Shown here piece by piece: positions 6,391 to 7,827 of a stretch of DNA of 7,827 nucleotides. Origin of the DNA: Spirochaetales bacterium (GTDB lineage Bacteria; Spirochaetota; Spirochaetia; B11-G9). The stretch lies in assembly GCA_027077185.1 (NCBI GenBank), contig JALTGJ010000356.1, positions 1 to 7,827 of the forward strand. The letters run 5' to 3'. A model generated the notes under the pieces. That model was not told the DNA's origin. It searched no databases and was given only the letters and a program-made list of their open reading frames with translations. The translations under genes were made by a program, and so were the position numbers. The stretch's first letter is position 1; each line of letters opens with the position of its first letter.

Positions 6391-7285
6391 TTATGGTTTT
6401 AAGTATAGAATTAAATTTATCTTTTTTTATATCCAGTATTATATCCATTTCCAGCCCTTCGCAGGGAACAGAAGCTCCTCTCATTGTATTAAAACTTAGT
6501 TCCATCTTTAAATTCCCCTTTATTCTTCTGGAAGCTATTGATTCATCAATAACATATGCCATAGTAATAGGATCAGGAAACCCCACTGCCCTGGTTCCAA
6601 ATACCTGTTCAAGAAAATCCAGAGGTACTTTCTGCATATCAAGAACCAGTTTCCCTGCTTTGGAATCTTCCAGCTTGAGTGTTGCAAGCTCTTCTTCTGT
6701 GTACATATTTGAAAGAGCTGCATCCCATGGTACAATGGTTAGAGGTATTCCGCAGTTAAATACAAACTGAACAGATTCCGGATCAGCGGCAAAATTAAAT
6801 TCAGCAAATTTTGTAATATTACCTTTATCCAGAGCTCCCCCCATAATTACTATTTCTTTTATTAATTTTTTTAATTCTGGAAACATATTTATACTCATTG
6901 CAATATTTGTCAGGGGGCCAATTGTAACCAGAGTAAGCCCCGGATTCTCTTTTGCCGCCTTATACAAGCCTTCAGGAGCCATTATGGATTCTGTTTTTTT
7001 TGTATTTTCCGGTAGTTCCACATCCCCAAGACCATTGGAACCATGAACACCCTCTGCATGGATTCGCGTCCCCAGAAGGGATGTGCTCGCACCCCTGTAA
7101 ACGGGAATATCTTCTCTTCCAAAATAAGAGAGAATTCCTGTTATATTGTTTACAACATAATCCAGTTCCGCGTTTCCGGCGACTGCACTTATTCCTGTAA
7201 TGTTTATATTTTTACTTGCCATAGCTATCATTATTGCAGTTGCATCGTCAATTCCACAATCAGAATCAATAAATATATTTTTCAT
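6377..7285 (-). CDS. Nucleoside hydrolase (inosine-uridine preferring nucleoside hydrolase family)
   Basis: Cytoplasmic Ca-dependent enzyme that cleaves the N-glycosidic bond of a ribonucleoside to give base and ribose. Two adjacent ATG codons exist; the second (7283-7285) is preferred because AGAGGA at 7291-7296 is 5 nt from it but only 2 nt from the first. That gives 302 residues, normal for the family. Motifs: DSDCGIDDA at 7-15, the Ca/ribose-binding hallmark; HGSNGLGD at 81-88; VTIGPLTNIA at 120-129; IMGGAL at 147-152; EFNFAADPES at 162-171; and GFPDPITMAY at 235-244. In the last, the Asp that binds calcium in well-studied members is kept, but the preceding residue, His in enzymes such as the Crithidia one, is Pro. 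It is the first gene of the operon, 33 bp before binding protein 2. Base specificity is not predictable from this. Confidence 0.93.
   Translation of the reverse strand: MKNIFIDSDCGIDDATAIMIAMASKNINITGISAVAGNAELDYVVNNITGILSYFGREDIPVYRGASTSLLGTRIHAEGVHGSNGLGDVELPENTKKTESIMAPEGLYKAAKENPGLTLVTIGPLTNIAMSINMFPELKKLIKEIVIMGGALDKGNITKFAEFNFAADPESVQFVFNCGIPLTIVPWDAALSNMYTEEELATLKLEDSKAGKLVLDMQKVPLDFLEQVFGTRAVGFPDPITMAYVIDESIASRRIKGNLKMELSFNTMRGASVPCEGLEMDIILDIKKDKFNSILKTIKTLQ
6401..6420. repeat. 20-bp direct repeat with 4019-4038 (source side of the duplication)
   Basis: This block within the last codons of the nucleoside hydrolase is identical to 4019-4038 upstream of binding protein 1. Here it is coding (KFNSIL, plus the end of the preceding codon); there it is a non-coding remnant. 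It marks where homology of the duplicated segment becomes visible. Confidence 0.85.
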
Positions 7286-7313
7286 CATCTTCCTCTTAAG
7301 CTGGTTTAATTTT

Positions 7314-7319
7314 ATTGTA
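7314..7319 (-). promoter_or_regulatory. Candidate -10 element for the minus-strand operon
   Basis: On the minus strand TACAAT lies about 28 bp before the hydrolase start, which would leave a short leader containing the AGAGGA site. The hexamer 17 bp further upstream (CTATCT) is a poor -35, so this is tentative; an activator could compensate. Confidence 0.25.
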
Positions 7320-7347
7320 TAAACTAATTTATCAGTAGATAGGGAGA

Positions 7348-7377
7348 TTTACCAGACAAAAATATAAAAACTATGAT
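7348..7377 (+). promoter_or_regulatory. Candidate promoter for the divergent amidohydrolase gene
   Basis: TTTACC at 7348-7353 and TATGAT at 7372-7377 are separated by 18 bp, giving a plausible sigma-70-type promoter. Transcription would begin near 7384, about 30 bp before the ATG. The -10 lies in the centre of the inverted repeat 7362-7387. Judged by eye in AT-rich DNA, so confidence is modest. Confidence 0.35.
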
Positions 7378-7387
7378 ATTTTTATAT
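7362..7387. repeat. Perfect inverted repeat in the divergent intergenic region (possible operator)
   Basis: Arms atataaaaa (7362-7370) and tttttatat (7379-7387) flank 8 bp. The right-arm sequence with its preceding a, atttttatat (7378-7387), occurs again at 7391-7400, 13 bp on. Placement between two divergent genes and over the candidate -10 would suit a repressor site. All of it is A/T, which lowers the weight of the match. Confidence 0.4.
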
Positions 7388-7413
7388 GTTATTTTTATAT
7401 GGGGGAGAATCAA

Positions 7414-7827
7414 ATGAATGAATTAATAAATCTTGGCAGGCAATTATGGGATAATGCTGAACCTGGTTTTTTTGAAAATAATTCTCATAAAATTTTGAGT
7501 AGGAAATTTAAAACTATTGGATTTAGAGTTCAGATATTTGAAGGAATACCGGGATTTATTGCCACTATTGACGGGGATTTTAAGTCAAAACCTATTTCTC
7601 TTATCTCAGATATGGACGCACTGCCCCTGCCGGGGGATCCTGAAAATAAATACATTCATTCCTGTGGGCATCATGTTCAAATGACTGCACTTTACGGAGC
7701 AGCTTTATTGTTGAAGGAAAAAGAACCTGATATCTTAAAAAAAATATCTTTTCTAGCAGTTCCTGCAGAGGAATATATCGATTTTGATAAAAGAGAGATT
7801 CTAATAAAAAACAATAGAATAAGCTTT
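7414..7827 (+). CDS. M20-family metallo-amidohydrolase (M20D-like), N-terminal 138 residues; cut by the window edge
   Basis: Probable cytoplasmic zinc amidohydrolase acting on an N-acyl or amide-linked small molecule. ATG at 7414 follows GGGGGAG with 6 nt spacing. The first 138 residues stay open to the edge; the family usually has about 380-440. Landmarks: SDMDALPLP at 65-73, matching the 'RaDMDALP' block with its catalytic-site Asp; HSCGHHVQMTALYGAALLL at 82-100, matching 'HaCGHDxHxxxLLGAA', with C84 and H86 as likely metal ligands; and PAEE at 117-120, with the catalytic and metal-binding Glu pair. The usual acidic or Asn residue after CGH is His (H87), and Arg before the DMD block is Ser. 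It diverges from the operon and may share control with it. Substrate unknown; a link to nucleoside use is only positional. Confidence 0.85.
   Translation, partial: MNELINLGRQLWDNAEPGFFENNSHKILSRKFKTIGFRVQIFEGIPGFIATIDGDFKSKPISLISDMDALPLPGDPENKYIHSCGHHVQMTALYGAALLLKEKEPDILKKISFLAVPAEEYIDFDKREILIKNNRISF

Noticed and set aside
7321..7413. CRISPR or tandem repeat array in the AT-rich divergent region
   Set aside because: Only short A/T inverted and direct repeats are present; there are no regularly spaced repeat units.

Overview
This AT-rich window carries most of one long minus-strand operon for uptake and breakdown of a nucleoside-like compound, plus the start of a divergent plus-strand gene. 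The best guess for the source is a spirochaete or another diderm anaerobe. Both substrate-binding proteins have an export signal ending in LFA-GGDKE or VFA-NGDKE with no lipobox cysteine, which I associate with spirochaete binding proteins. That taxonomic call is an inference from signal peptides and base composition only.

In transcription order (right to left) the operon reads: nucleoside hydrolase (7285-6377), BMP/PnrA-type binding protein 2 (6343-5273), a uroporphyrinogen-decarboxylase-superfamily protein with a methyltransferase-type HxC...C motif (5186-4038), BMP-type binding protein 1 (3961-2891), a double-domain ABC ATPase (2781-1234), a first permease (1253-174) and a second permease (193 to the left edge, incomplete). 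The last three overlap by 20 bp at each junction and look translationally coupled. The import module follows the binding protein, ATPase, permease, permease order of known BMP-type nucleoside importers. The hydrolase would split an imported nucleoside into base and sugar. The role of the UroD-like protein is unknown; it suggests that the substrate, or something handled with it, carries a transferable methyl group.

The two binding proteins are paralogues of identical length (356 aa, about 86% identical after the signal region by hand count). The 42 bp just upstream of copy 1 are a decayed copy of the last 14 codons of the nucleoside hydrolase, which is the gene directly upstream of copy 2. The segment 'hydrolase tail + binding protein' was therefore duplicated, and the UroD-like gene now lies between the copies. 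Each binding-protein gene is followed by an unrelated intergenic hairpin (5217-5257 and 2810-2868), which may hold binding-protein expression above that of downstream genes.

On the right, a 128-bp AT-rich divergent intergenic region with a perfect 9-bp inverted repeat separates the operon from a plus-strand M20-family amidohydrolase, cut by the window edge. No stretch of more than 300 bp lacks a gene. I saw no tRNA or rRNA gene, CRISPR array, insertion sequence or phage gene. Most of the window is a recognisable transport and salvage operon; the less ordinary parts are the duplication scar, the UroD-like gene between the copies and the two hairpins.
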